In this document: positions 47,966 to 56,914 of the stretch, piece by piece | Layout: each line of letters opens with the position of its first letter | Numbering within the stretch: the stretch's first letter is position 1 | From: Brachynemurus nebulosus | Lineage: Eukaryota > Arthropoda > Insecta > Neuroptera > Myrmeleontidae | Length of the DNA stretch: 64,000 nucleotides | Reading direction: 5' to 3' | Assembly (NCBI GenBank): GCA_035578155.1 | Contig: JAPWDM010000022.1 | Location: 5,767,076-5,831,075 of the forward strand | Notes under the pieces: generated by a model | The model's input: the letters and a program-made list of their open reading frames with translations, nothing else | What the model was told of the DNA's origin: nothing | Database searches by the model: none | Translations under genes and position numbers: made by a program

Positions 47966-48006
47966 CTCGGTAGCAGTGGACCATTTTTCTTAAATCAGTG
48001 CTGTCC
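47966..48006 (-). repeat. Stray copy of the ATPase gene start
   Basis: These 41 bases match 50311-50352 (inside the minus-strand ATPase gene) with one indel; the shared core is ggtagcagtggaccattttt. It lies in the presumed leader intron of the polymerase gene, unconnected with any ATPase reading frame. Confidence 0.8.
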
Positions 48007-48372
48007 TTTTTTTGAAAATTTTTTTACTAATTTTTGTATGCTACAACTTAAAAACTAATTACAGTTATTTTAGAAATATTAAAACAGAAAGAATTTCATG
48101 TTATTTTTTACCAGTCAGTATTTTTCAAATTTAATTTTGTTTTAGAAATTCCAGAAAATATAATGTCACGTTTTTTAATTTTGTTTAATGTCGAAAAAAA
48201 ATTTCATTTTTTTCATTTTAGCATGTACAGAATGTGTCAGAAAAATTCCGTAAATAAAATCTAAAATATTTTCGATCAAGTTTAGCGTTCATAATAATAA
48301 AATTTAATCTTAGAAGCAAAATTAGAAATATTTCGCGAAAACTAAACAATATTTTTTGTGAATTTAGAAAAA

Positions 48373-49190
48373 ATGGGATTGTTTAAATATGAAATATGTG
48401 CATCAGGATTCAGCCGTCGGGATGCTTTGACAAGACATTTAAAGACGAAACATGGCGACAATGGCTCATCTTTTAAATGCAGTCCGTGTGGGGATACTTT
48501 TTCGAGAATGGATAATTTACATCGTCATATGAAAATTGCGGCATTGTGTGTTTACTGCGGTGAATATGTTAGAAATGGTCTGGAGCGGCATATGGCTAAT
48601 GAACATGGGCAACCCGCAACCAGCGTCGGACGTAATCATGAACAGCCCTTAACTAGCAGCGGTCTTATTTCGAGAAAGCGTACAGCCGACGAACAAAATG
48701 GCAGTCCATCTAAAAAATCAAAGGCGGATCGGGCAACAAGACGTTGCGAAGTATGCGACGTGGATATACCATTTTCTTCATTCAATGGGCATTTACGAAG
48801 CGCAGCCCACAAAAATAAATTATGCTGCGGTACTGGAAACGTTAATGTGGAAACGATTAACAACGCGTTCAAAACCAGAATAATCAGCTACCGGGTGAAG
48901 AGTTTCGAGTACTTCCAGTCCATTGAAGAATTTTTGGATGAAATTAAGGAAAATGTACTACAGCTGCTGCATCTGGAACTGGCGAAGCATACATCATTTA
49001 AAACAAATTTTGATTTGTTCGGTCTATATGCAAAATTCGACACGGACGATAATTTACTACTGGATTTGAAGTCGTTCAACACCAGAAATGTTACTGTTTG
49101 CGAATCCACCAATATGGAAGAAATTTACCAAAGTGTAGTGTGCTGTAGTGTGCAAAAGTGAAAAATTTCAGGAACGAGACAGCGGGTGGT
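48373..49190 (+). pseudogene. Zinc-finger / DNA polymerase B N-terminus, truncated
   Basis: ATG at 48373 (an upstream in-frame GTG at 48358 is less likely). Four C2H2-like fingers lie in residues 1-75 and 115-145: FSRRDALTRHLKTKH, in which the first Cys is a Tyr; CSPCGDTFSRMDNLHRHM, which lacks its last His; CVYCGEYV..ERHMANEH; and CEVCDVDI...HLRSAAH. A conserved region follows (LHTSFK-type: LELAKHTSFKTNFDLFGLYA; LDLKSFNTRNV). This finger array is the usual front end of protein-primed B-family polymerases in arthropod Polinton-like elements, which copy the element's DNA. The frame shifts near 49155, and the next motif (EKFQERDSGW) lies in another frame to 49190. The exonuclease and polymerase domains are deleted; opposite-strand genes begin at the break. 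Confidence 0.7.
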
Positions 49191-49610
49191 GAAATACAAT
49201 TTGTACTTCTTCTTCTGGATACGATTCAAAAACATCTTCTGGAATATCTTGTATTGAAGTATCTTCCTCCTTTGTTGGTAGAGTATACTAGTCAACAGTT
49301 TGTTTTTCCAACTTTTTCTGTTTGATTTTAGGTGTGAACGCATTCGATATTTGCGTCCCTTCTTTTTTTGTTTCCACTTTAATAGGATGTTTCTTCTTGT
49401 CACCATTTAACTTTGTAGCTATTTCTTTAAGCGGAGTAGTGACTGGTTCCAGTGTACTTTGAAGCAACATATTTGACTCCAGTTTTCCAGATCGTAAAGC
49501 ATTAAATTTTTTACGTATATTGCTTGCCGCTTTTATAATGTTCTTTTTAATCGCCTTTTTATCTATCTCGGTGACTACTTCCTAGACCGATTTCTCAAGA
49601 ACTGAAGCTC
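49165..49610 (-). pseudogene. Charged structural-type protein of the virus element
   Basis: Minus-strand reading: KAIKKNIIKAASNIRKKFN (upstream of any ATG), then MLLQSTLEPVTTPLKEIATK, a Lys-rich stretch, a stop at 49288, then an acidic run (KEEDTSIQDIPEDVF) to about 49190. The order basic helical start, 'PL..I..KL', Lys-rich and then Glu-rich resembles the protein usually encoded next to the packaging ATPase in related elements. Its function is unknown to me. Its 3' part is missing at the junction with the polymerase fragment. Confidence 0.45.
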
Positions 49611-49639
49611 TATCGCATGCAACTGCTGTATTTATATGG

Positions 49640-49830
49640 TCGTATTTAGGTGGACCAGTTCGAAACTCCTAGACCGGTTACCGAAGCCAGTTCGAAACTG
49701 CTTGGACCAGCACAGGACCAGTTTAGGAGCAGCTTAGGACCAGCTTAGGACCAGGTTAGGAGCAGCTTAGGATCAGTATAGGACCAGCTTAGGACCAGTA
49801 TAGGACCAGCTTAGGACCAGTCAGCAGGTC
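49640..49830 (+). repeat. GGACCAGCTTA minisatellite
   Basis: About fourteen imperfect copies of (t)taggaccagc/gta, 10-11 bp each, fill this stretch between the charged-protein gene and the ATPase gene. Downstream of the ATPase stop; non-coding. Confidence 0.8.
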
Positions 49831-49861
49831 GGTTCAGAACTGGTTATATCATTTTCTAGAT

Positions 49862-50420
49862 GTTGATCCTTTCCAGAAACGGTCAAACTTGTTTCGATAT
49901 CTTCCATATCATCTTTGCAAATAGTTTAAAATCCATAGCTATCACGCCAAAACTCTCTGCATAATTCTTTGAATTGATTGAACGACATGTCGGAATTAAT
50001 ATGATCATCGTAGATATGTCTGAGGTTGAGATCATCTTGTTTGACGACTGCAACAAGATTCGCATTATCCCGTACACGATGTTTGGGTGCCGCTGTATAC
50101 GTTTGCGTCAAGTAGAAACAATCATCATTGTAGTGTCGAGAGTGGCTAAAATATTCTTCTATTATGGCTTTTTGTTATTTCGGTTGGTGTAATGATTTGG
50201 AATAGACGTATATGTTTTCAAATGCCACACCATTAGGGTCCTGGATAAGTGATAGAAGAAGTGACGTTTTCCCGCATCCACTTGGACCACAGATGATCGC
50301 TCTAATACTCCTCGGTAGCAGTGGACCATTTTTCTTGAAATCAGTGCTGTCCTCGTCAGACGAAAACCCGAAATTTTTTACTGGTAGCTTCTCCTGCTGT
50401 TTAACGAATGAAGAAGACAT
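49862..50420 (-). pseudogene. Packaging ATPase (A32/FtsK-type), internally deleted
   Basis: ATG at 50420. The N-terminal part has a P-loop, ICGPSGCGKTSLLLSLI (Walker A, about residues 40-56), and ENIYVYSKSLHQPK, after which the frame stops at 50175. Another frame resumes within about 30 bases at FSHSRHYNDDCFYLTQTYTA and continues HRVRDNANLVAVVKQDDLN, then CREFWRDSYGF, to a stop at 49926 with readable codons beyond. In this family the Walker B segment lies between those two parts, so it is deleted here. The enzyme drives DNA into the capsid. It is transcribed away from the capsid genes, whose first ORF starts 120 bp upstream. Confidence 0.75.
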
Positions 50421-50540
50421 CGTCGATATTCATCAAATAACACTATTACTCATACTAATAAAGTTGAGTAAATTTGCAGCATATTTATAACATATATAAA
50501 TAGTACAGCATGTGCTCTCCTGTTTTCAGTTCACTTTTAA
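50421..50540. promoter_or_regulatory. Divergent promoter interval
   Basis: A 120-bp gap between the divergent ATPase (-) and phospholipase (+) genes, with an AT-rich 'catatttataacatatataaatag' area. It probably holds both promoters. No defined motif is claimed. Confidence 0.35.
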
Positions 50541-51374
50541 ATGTCGATGCGGAAACAACTAGCGGTTAGTCGTGAGAAGACAAGCGGTGTGAAAAGATCT
50601 GGTTGTGGTACATATATAGTAAACGGAGTAATTAACAAATTACCATTTGAACTTCATATATCTGGCTATCAGTATTGTGGACCTGGAATTAGACTGCGCG
50701 AGCGACTGCTACGAGGTGATCTGGGTATCAACAAATTGGACGCCGCATGCAAAGAACACGACATCGCCTATTCACAGTTTAAAGATATTCAAGATCGACA
50801 TGAAGCTGATTTAATTCTAGCTGATAAAGCCTGGGAGCGAGTTAAATCGCTGGACGCAAATCTTGGCGAGCGAGCTGCTGTTTAGGCTGTAACGAACGCG
50901 ATGAAGTCGAAAGTAAAACTAGAAATGGGTTATTCAAAGAAGAACAAAAAAGGACAGAAATTAATATTTGGTACCGGAATTCGTGATTTAAGAAGTATAT
51001 TGAAGAAAAAGAAGCCGAAAACTATTAAGAATGCGATAAAATTTGCACTAAAAGCTGCGAAGAATATTTTCAAGAAGAAGGACAGTCAATTGACAACACC
51101 GATAATCATTCCAATTCCAAAAACTGGTGGAATTTTACCATTCCTAGTTCCACTTTTTGCCGGCCTGTCCGCCGAAGGATCACTTGCTGGGGGTGCTGCT
51201 GGTGTTGCGAAAGCAGTAAATGCTTATAAAACAGCAAAGAACCAATTGGATGAAAATGAACGTCATAACAGAATGATGGAAGCAGTTGCACTTGGATCCA
51301 AATATGGAACTGGACTTTATTTGAAACCATACAGAAGAGGTTTGGGACTTTACATAGAATCAAAAAACCGCTAA
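50541..51374 (+). pseudogene. Phospholipase A2 / hydrophobic capsid-associated protein
   Basis: One frame of 278 codons with a single TAG at 50883-50885. The first part (residues 1-114) contains a parvovirus-VP1-type phospholipase A2: the calcium loop YCGPGIRLRERL and the catalytic helix LDAACKEHDIAYS (His-Asp pair). The second part (from 50886; Met at 50901) is basic (SKKNKKGQKL, LKKKKPKTIK), then hydrophobic and Gly-rich (GGILPFLVPLFAGLSAEGSL), and ends LKPYRRGLGLYIESKNR. The enzyme would open membranes during entry; the hydrophobic part resembles minor virion proteins. The stop is the only visible lesion and lies where the family usually reads through. It overlaps the protease gene's start in another frame. 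Confidence 0.75.
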
Positions 51375-51739
51375 GCGAGCTACCCAACTGACCATTAACT
51401 GATCGCGACATTTATCAGTTTGGAAACAAATATGTGTCCAGTTTTCGTGGCGTGTTCATGAGAGATGATTTACTGAAACGTCTAAGGCGAAAGGAGTGTG
51501 GAGTCGTCAATTTGGATAATTCATCGGGACCAGGCAGCCATTGGGTAGCGTACGCCAAAGATAACAAGAACGTCGAATATTTCGATAGTTATGGGAATTT
51601 ACCACCACCTGCAGAAGTTGTGCAATATTTACATGGAAATAATATTAAATATAATTATAGTAGATATCAGAAGTATGATCAATATAACTGTGGACATTTA
51701 TGTCTGGAATTTTTATGTAATACAAATTATTTTCAATAA
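51365..51739 (+). pseudogene. Adenain-like cysteine protease
   Basis: The frame is conserved from at least 51365 (LSELPN), has a TGA at 51389-51391, then PLTDRDIYQFGNKYVSSFRG and an intact 101-codon ORF from the ATG at 51434. Catalytic residues are visible: His in GSHWVAYA, an acidic residue in VEYFDSYG, Gln in YQKYDQYN, and Cys in NCGHLCLEFL. This is the Ulp1/adenovirus-protease fold pattern, used to mature capsid proteins. Family members are somewhat longer at the N-terminus, matching the part cut off by the stop. The catalytic core itself is undamaged. Confidence 0.75.
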
Positions 51740-51833
51740 ATATTTTTTTAATGAATAATTTTGTTTTATTTCTAATCTATACTTTAAATATACCTGTGAT
51801 ATAGAATTTTCTCTCATTCATATCTTAAGTACC

Positions 51834-52531
51834 ATGTCGCTAACATTAATGTTAAGTGGTGACTCATCTATATTAACGGCTGAATATTTTCCACCCATCG
51901 ATTTACCGGGTTATTATGTGTGCGGGTTGGCCAATTTTGAAACATACAACGCAGTGCCAAATATCGACGAATCAAATAATTTATTTCATTACGATGATGA
52001 TGAAGTGAAATGCATCGAGATACCTGTCGACAATTATGATCTGGAAGGTTTGGAGTTTCAAATAGAAGATAGGATACTAGAGAAGAGAAAACCGGGTGAT
52101 AGCCCGCAGCTTATATTTCATGCAAATAACAATACGCTAAAAAGTGAATAAAATGTACGGAAACAATTCATTTCGATCAAGAACGAACAATTGGCTCACT
52201 ACTTGGCTCCCAGTAAGCGAAAACTTGCGGCAGGCCATTACCACTATTCGGATAAACCAACAAATATCATGAAAGTGAATTTGATACAAATTGAAACTAA
52301 CATTACAACGAACAGCTACCTGAACAACGTTCCAGCATATAATATTTATTCGTTTTTGACTCAAGTTGAACCTGGGTATAAAATAAGCGAATCGCCGAAT
52401 ACAGTTATTTATATGCCGGTCACCTTAGACGGATAACATCTTTAGTTTTACGAATTGTGGATCAAGACGGTAATTTAGTGAATTTTCGAGGCAAAACGAT
52501 AACAGTAAAGTTGCATTTGAAGCCAGCGTAA
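51834..52531 (+). pseudogene. Minor capsid (penton-like) protein candidate
   Basis: ATG at 51834. The first 105 codons include GYYVCGLANFETYNAVPNI and IIFHANNNTL-type segments. A frame change occurs near 52147, another restores the frame near 52213 (SKRKLAAGHYHYSDKP, NIMKVNLIQIETNITTNSY), and a third at about 52432 leads to LVLRIVDQDGNLVNFRG and a TAA at 52529. The beta-rich text and its place before the major capsid gene fit the single-jelly-roll minor capsid protein of related elements. Identification is by recalled family resemblance. Confidence 0.55.
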
Positions 52532-52534
52532 AAA

Positions 52535-52696
52535 ATGTTGGTATTTAAAGACGAAAATGTGGTGCGGCCGATAAGTCTACAACTTGCCACCAAGGTGAAC
52601 GGATCGGTGAAAAAGAAGCAACAACGACCGCCAGTAACAAGAGAGAACAAACAATTTCTACGACAACTGGGTTTCAAGTTGAAGAGCAAAAAATGA
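52535..52696 (+). CDS. Small conserved basic ORF, 53 aa
   Basis: An intact frame from the ATG at 52535 to the TGA at 52694-52696: MLVFKDENVVRPISL, then VKKKQQRPPVTRENKQF and LRQLGFKLKSKK. It overlaps the next gene by four bases (ATGA), which suggests translation coupling or a compact viral layout. The pattern 'VRPI....T.EN..FL+.LG' is one I associate with the same position in related elements. Function unknown; a basic, nucleic-acid-binding or virion peptide is possible. Confidence 0.6.
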   Translation: MLVFKDENVVRPISLQLATKVNGSVKKKQQRPPVTRENKQFLRQLGFKLKSKK

Positions 52697-53894
52697 GCAA
52701 CATTTTAAGCATCAATACTGGAATCGATTTCGATGAAAGCATTTCAAACATCGAGTATCACTGCTATTCGCCGTTTCTAATGCGTTTGGAAACAGCGACG
52801 AAATTCGAATCTGTTGTCAAAAATCAAGATCTGATCCTGCTGCCGCACGAAAGTTGTCTGTATGTGGAAGGACAATTGCTGAAGAGTGATAAAACAGTAT
52901 CGACTACAGCGGAATTATCTAAAAATTCATTGGCGTACCTGTTTGAAGAAATACGATATGAACTGAACGACGTGGAAATCGATCAATGCAAGTATGTTGG
53001 ACCGACAACAACATTAATCAATTATTTTGCATTAAACGAAAATGAAAGCAAACTACTCTACAACGCCGGATAGTGTCCGGGTGAAACAATTAAAGTAACG
53101 GAAAAGGGCTACTTTAATTTCTGTCTACCATTGACGCGGATGTTTGGATTTCTTAACCATTACAAGAAAGTTATCATCAATGCGAAACATCAACTAATTC
53201 TGACTCGGGCTCGGACGGATCATGATGCAGTTATATCACTAACGGATGATGTCACTTTCCATATACATAAAATTCAATGGATGGTTTCACACGTTACAGT
53301 TGCAGATGAACAGAAACTGAAGTTGTTGAAATATGTGGAAAATAGTCGAGATATTATGCTTTTCGATCATGGGATATGCATATACAACCAACGATTCCAA
53401 CGGCCAGGCAAAACATTTGGACGGTGAAAACATCTACTCAGCTGGAAAAACCGCGTTATATTATATTCGCTCTACAAACGGATCGACGAAATAAAAATGA
53501 TAAAGATTCCAGTATTTTCGATCACTATGAACTTTCAGACGTTAAAGTTTATTTAAATTCTGTGAAATACCCGTACATGGATTTGAATTTGGATTTCAGT
53601 AATGATAAATATGCAGTAGCATATCACATGTATTCGAAATTTCAACAAGCATATTATGATTGTAAGAAGAATGAACCGCTTTTAAGCAAAACACAATTCA
53701 AGAATATCGCTCCAATCATATTCGCCGATTGTTCTCATCAAAACGAATCATTGAAAAGTGGACCGGTGGATATTCGAATTGAATTTAAAACGTTGAAGGA
53801 GGTGCCAGGGAATACATCAGCATTCTGTCTTCTACTACATGATCGTGTGGTTCAATATAATCCGTTGACGAATATTGTTCCAAAATATGTCTAA
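52693..53894 (+). pseudogene. Major capsid protein candidate
   Basis: About 400 codons with two lesions. ATG at 52693 begins MSNILSINTGIDFDESISN. It continues YLFEEIRYELNDVEIDQC to a TAG at 53071-53073. The same frame resumes (GYFNFCLPLTRMFGFLNHYK, QLILTRARTDHDAVI) until a frameshift near 53365. The new frame reads NIWTVKTSTQLEKPRYIIFA, NSVKYPYMDLNLDFS, and ends VVQYNPLTNIVPKYV at 53894. The 'EIRYELN.VEID' and 'SV+TSTQLEKPRY' blocks are highly characteristic of a capsid protein widespread in arthropod Polinton-like elements. No catalytic role; it forms the shell. Confidence 0.65.
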
Positions 53895-53945
53895 AACGCC
53901 GCAATCCGATTATAAGTCAGCCATTTTCGTTCTAGACAACGCACA

Positions 53946-54458
53946 ATGAAGACCGACGCAGCAATTGTTGACTTCCAAGGATTTCCAAATGCAACAAATG
54001 GGAAATTCTACATAAAGGAATTGGCCGTGTTGAAATTCGATTCTTTCGAAGAAAATTATGGTGAACATTATATACTACAACACTATGTATTCAAATCACC
54101 AATACCGTTTTGCGGATTAAGTGAAAAAGATCAGCGCATAGTTCGCTGGTTGCGGAAAAATCATCATGGGTTCTCCTGAATGGATGGACATATTGAATAT
54201 GAGGAACTACAATACATTTTAATAAACAATCTACACGGAACTCGAATCATCTATACGAAAGGAGAAGAAAAAGTGCGGTATTTGAAACGACTACTGCCAT
54301 CAGCGCCCATCATGAACTTTGAAGAAATAACAATTTGTCTCAAGTTGGGAATCATAACTTCAACATACACTAGTCCTCGATGCGGCCATCATTTAGGAGC
54401 AACTTGCGCCATGGAAAATGTTATATACATATACAAATATTATTGTAATAACATTTAA
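53946..54458 (+). pseudogene. Conserved last gene of the virus element
   Basis: ATG at 53946, 171 codons in one frame with a single TGA at 54177-54179. It reads AAIVDFQGFPNATNGKFYIK, YVFKSPIPFCGLSEKDQRIV, WLRKNHHGFS, stop, WMDGHIEYEEL-like text from 54180, RIIYTKGEEKVRYLKRLL and a Cys/His end (PRCGHHLGATC). The acidic 'VDFQ' and 'YTKG.EK...L' blocks suggest a nuclease-like fold, but I cannot assign a family. A polyadenylation signal (aataaa) follows at about 54489, and the right TIR at 54537. Confidence 0.5.
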
Positions 54459-54562
54459 ATATTTTATTGTAAAATATTTCTTTTAAAATAAATTTATTAA
54501 AATCAAAAATGTGTTTTTATTTAGAGGAAAACCTGGTTAAACCTGTTTTCAGATAAAAATAT

Positions 54563-54790
54563 GATAAAATTATGAATCAAGCTACAGAGTTCCCGGTGGT
54601 TCAGACTAGAAACGCCATCTTTTAACTATTAAAAAGGATTTTCGGCGCCATCTATTGACAATTTTTCAAACTTACGTACAGGGATCGCTAGTATTCAGAC
54701 TAGCAGCGCCATCTAGTAGTAAAAACTTGGAATTTACAGGGCTCGAAGGTGGCTGCGCCATCCATTAGGGAAATTTTCAGTTCTTAAGTT
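54563..54790. other. Spacer with GCGCCATCTA motifs
   Basis: Four variants of (g)cgccatct(a/t) occur at about 54612, 54650, 54707 and 54755, with 'cagactag.a.cgcc' repeated. No gene. Confidence 0.4.
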
Positions 54791-54900
54791 AAGCTAAGTT
54801 TGCTTAGGTTCGGTTAGGTTAGAAAAAATTTTGTTAGGTTAGGTTAGGTTAGGTTAGACCAAATTTTCTGAGGTTCAGTTAGGTTAGAAAAAATTTTGTT
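54790..54900 (+). repeat. TTAGG-type telomere-like repeats, left part
   Basis: It contains a short perfect run of ttagg units (about 54834-54856) among degenerate ggttcggttagg and gaaaaaattttgttagg units. TTAGG is the common insect telomere repeat. It matches the block at 56915-57045, across the LINE. Confidence 0.8.
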
Positions 54901-56124
54901 AAATTACGAGATAAAGGAATTTCAGACTACCTGATAAGAGTGATCAGTGCGTACTTACAGGACAGAAGTGTCATATTTGACAGAAACAATACAATCGAAG
55001 CGACAGCAGGGGTTCCGCAGGGTTCGGTCCTAGGACCCGCTCTTTGGAATATTGGATACAACGATGTCCTGGAGCTAGAACTGGGGGAGGAGGTAACCAG
55101 CGTAGGCTATGCTGATGACTTAGCCGTGGTGACGTGTGCCGACTCCCAAGAAACCTTAGTAATGGCGGCAAACGAAGCGGTGGGTCGTATCGACAGGTGG
55201 ATGGAGAGGAATAAACTAGATCTGGCCCCGGAAAAAACCGAAGTAGTGATACTGAAGGGCCCAAAATATAGAGGTGTTACCTTTAGCGTCAGGGCTAAGA
55301 GCGTCATGCCGTCGAAAGCAATTAAATACTTGGGCATTACAATTGGAAACTGGATGACCTTCAGTGACCACGTGAAAAGCGTAACGGCGGCTGCGGGCGA
55401 AATAGGACGGCTAATGCCAAATATAGGAGGACCAACCAGCGAGAAAAGAAAAGTAGTGGGAGGAGTAGTGCAGTCCATTCTATTATATGGGGCACCAATA
55501 TGGGCACCGGTCCTGTATTTTATGAAATACAGAGACATGCTAATTAGAACTCAGCGAAAGTCCCTTATTAGAGTGGCAAGCTCATATAGAACGGTATCGG
55601 CGGTGGCCCTACAGACCCTAACTGGCTCTATCCCAGTCGATCTTCTGGTATTGGAGAGGTAGGAGGCATATCACAGAAAAGGCGAACTTAGAAAAGCGGA
55701 GAGGAGGGCGGCCACACTGAACAGATGGCAAGAGAGATGGGATCGGGAAAGGCTATGTGGTCAATGGACAGAGAAACTCATCCCTGACGTTAAAAGGTGG
55801 TATGAATGCAAATTCAAAAGAACAAATTATTTTTTGACACAGGCTTTTACGGGGCACGGGTCTTTCAGGTCATTTATGTTTAAGATCCGGAAAACGGAGA
55901 ATAACTGCCAGGATGAGGATACGCCGAAGCACACATTGTTTGAGTGTCATAGATGGGAGGGATTTCGAATCAGAGCAAAGATGAAACTGGGGCACATCAT
56001 CACGGTGGAAAATATTATGGACATCATGACGTCGGACAAGGAAAGTTGGCGCACGGTAGAGGAAATGTTGGGAGGGATAATGTCTACGAAGGAGACGGAG
56101 GAAAGAGATAATCAACAAGCATAG
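54901..56124 (+). pseudogene. LINE ORF2: RT palm to C-terminus
   Basis: Open from the insertion point: LRDKGISDYLIRVISAYL, GVPQGSVLGPALWN (RT motif), VGYADDLAVVT (catalytic YADD), LDLAPEKTEVVILKG, IKYLGITI, VVQSILLYGAPIWAPVL, and a Cys/His end HTLFECHRW of the type after the RT in R1-clade proteins. One in-frame TAG at 55660-55662 is the only stop before the natural end at 56122-56124. The endonuclease and ORF1 are missing through 5' truncation. The RT copies the element's RNA at a nicked target. R1-clade placement is by motif style, not phylogeny. Confidence 0.75.
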
Positions 56125-56250
56125 ACTATTTGTTCTCTCTAACTGGGGTAGTATTATATCCCAGTTGAAACCTTTATACCTTTGTATTTTCTTGAGTCTT
56201 TACATGGTAATAGTTCTGTTAACTTTTTACTGTTTTAATCATATTTTGGT

Positions 56251-56445
56251 ATGGCGAGTTTCATGCCCGTCTTTTAACAAGTTTGTTATTTTGCTATCTC
56301 TGTTTTGTTGTTTTATTCTGTTACTATGGCGAGTCTTTTGCTCGTCTTGTTGACCATTCTTGTTTATCTTAATGGCGAGCCTTTTGCTCGTATTGTTAAC
56401 AGTCTTGTTTTGTTTTGCTTATGGCGAGCTTTTTGCTCGTCTTGT
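56251..56445 (+). repeat. Four iterated GGCGAG...CTCGTC hairpins
   Basis: atggcgag-(c/t)-tttt-gctcgtc occurs near 56251, 56327, 56372 and 56422 (the first has cccgtc). In each, GGCGAG pairs with CTCGTC (one G-U) around a 6-8 base loop. They lie in the LINE 3' UTR and may be recognised by its RT, or may simply be a tandem repeat. Confidence 0.7.
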
Positions 56446-56914
56446 TTTTTAAAATTTTGTTATTGTTTTTAATTTTTTATTTCTTGTTGAATTTTGCTTT
56501 TGTGTCTTGTTTTAACTTACGGGAGTTGTTCTCTCGCCTGTTTTCTTTAACCTTGGTTATAAAGCCCTGTTACTAATTCAGTGTTGAAGTTTTTATCTAT
56601 ATTTTGATAGTGTTTGTAGCAGTTTCACACGACCCGGGTAAGCACTTTGTTTTTTTTATTTTTTATTTTTTATTTTTTGTTATAACCCAGGGAACTTTAC
56701 CCCTATGTATTTATGTGTTTTAATGACGTTTTGTTTTCGTGTTTTAGGATGCCGCGCGCGATATGTACCTTATCGTGACGATATGCCTCTCCGGTGGTAC
56801 CGCGGCATAGGGGGTAAAGAAGTGGAGGGTTTTTTAGTTGGTAAAAGTCCAACTCGCTAAGACCGCAATTTAGTGTATCACTGGATATTTTTCCCCTCCA
56901 CGTTAAAAAAAAAA

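Larger units (their letters stand above)
44686..54562. mobile_element. Polinton/Maverick-like virus-derived element
   Basis: Perfect 26-bp inverted repeats at 44686-44711 and 54537-54562 (core tttttatctgaaaacaggtt) enclose about 9.9 kb. Inside lie genes typical of the Polinton/Maverick/adintovirus group: a zinc-finger plus DNA-polymerase-B start, a packaging ATPase on the opposite strand, a phospholipase A2/capsid-associated protein, an adenain-like protease, two capsid candidates and further conserved ORFs. No integrase or polymerase catalytic domain remains. Most genes carry stops, frameshifts or deletions, so this is an old, inactive copy. I could not define a target duplication. The left third (45.3-48.2 kb) is filled with repeats and duplicated leader sequence. 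Confidence 0.75.
54901..56914 (+). mobile_element. 5'-truncated R1-clade-like LINE in TTAGG repeats
   Basis: A 14-bp target duplication gaaaaaattttgtt lies at 54887-54900 and 56915-56928. The insert begins in the middle of the RT domain and ends in an A run (56904-56914). It includes the ORF to 56124 and a 780-bp 3' UTR with repeated hairpins. Truncation at the 5' end is normal for target-primed insertion. Confidence 0.85.

Noticed and set aside
48636..49112. Minus frames opposite the zinc-finger/polymerase ORF.
   Set aside because: Antisense shadows of a recognised coding region.
54971..55538. Long minus frames of 97 and 143 codons opposite the LINE RT.
   Set aside because: The + strand has clear RT motifs (YADD); these are antisense shadows.
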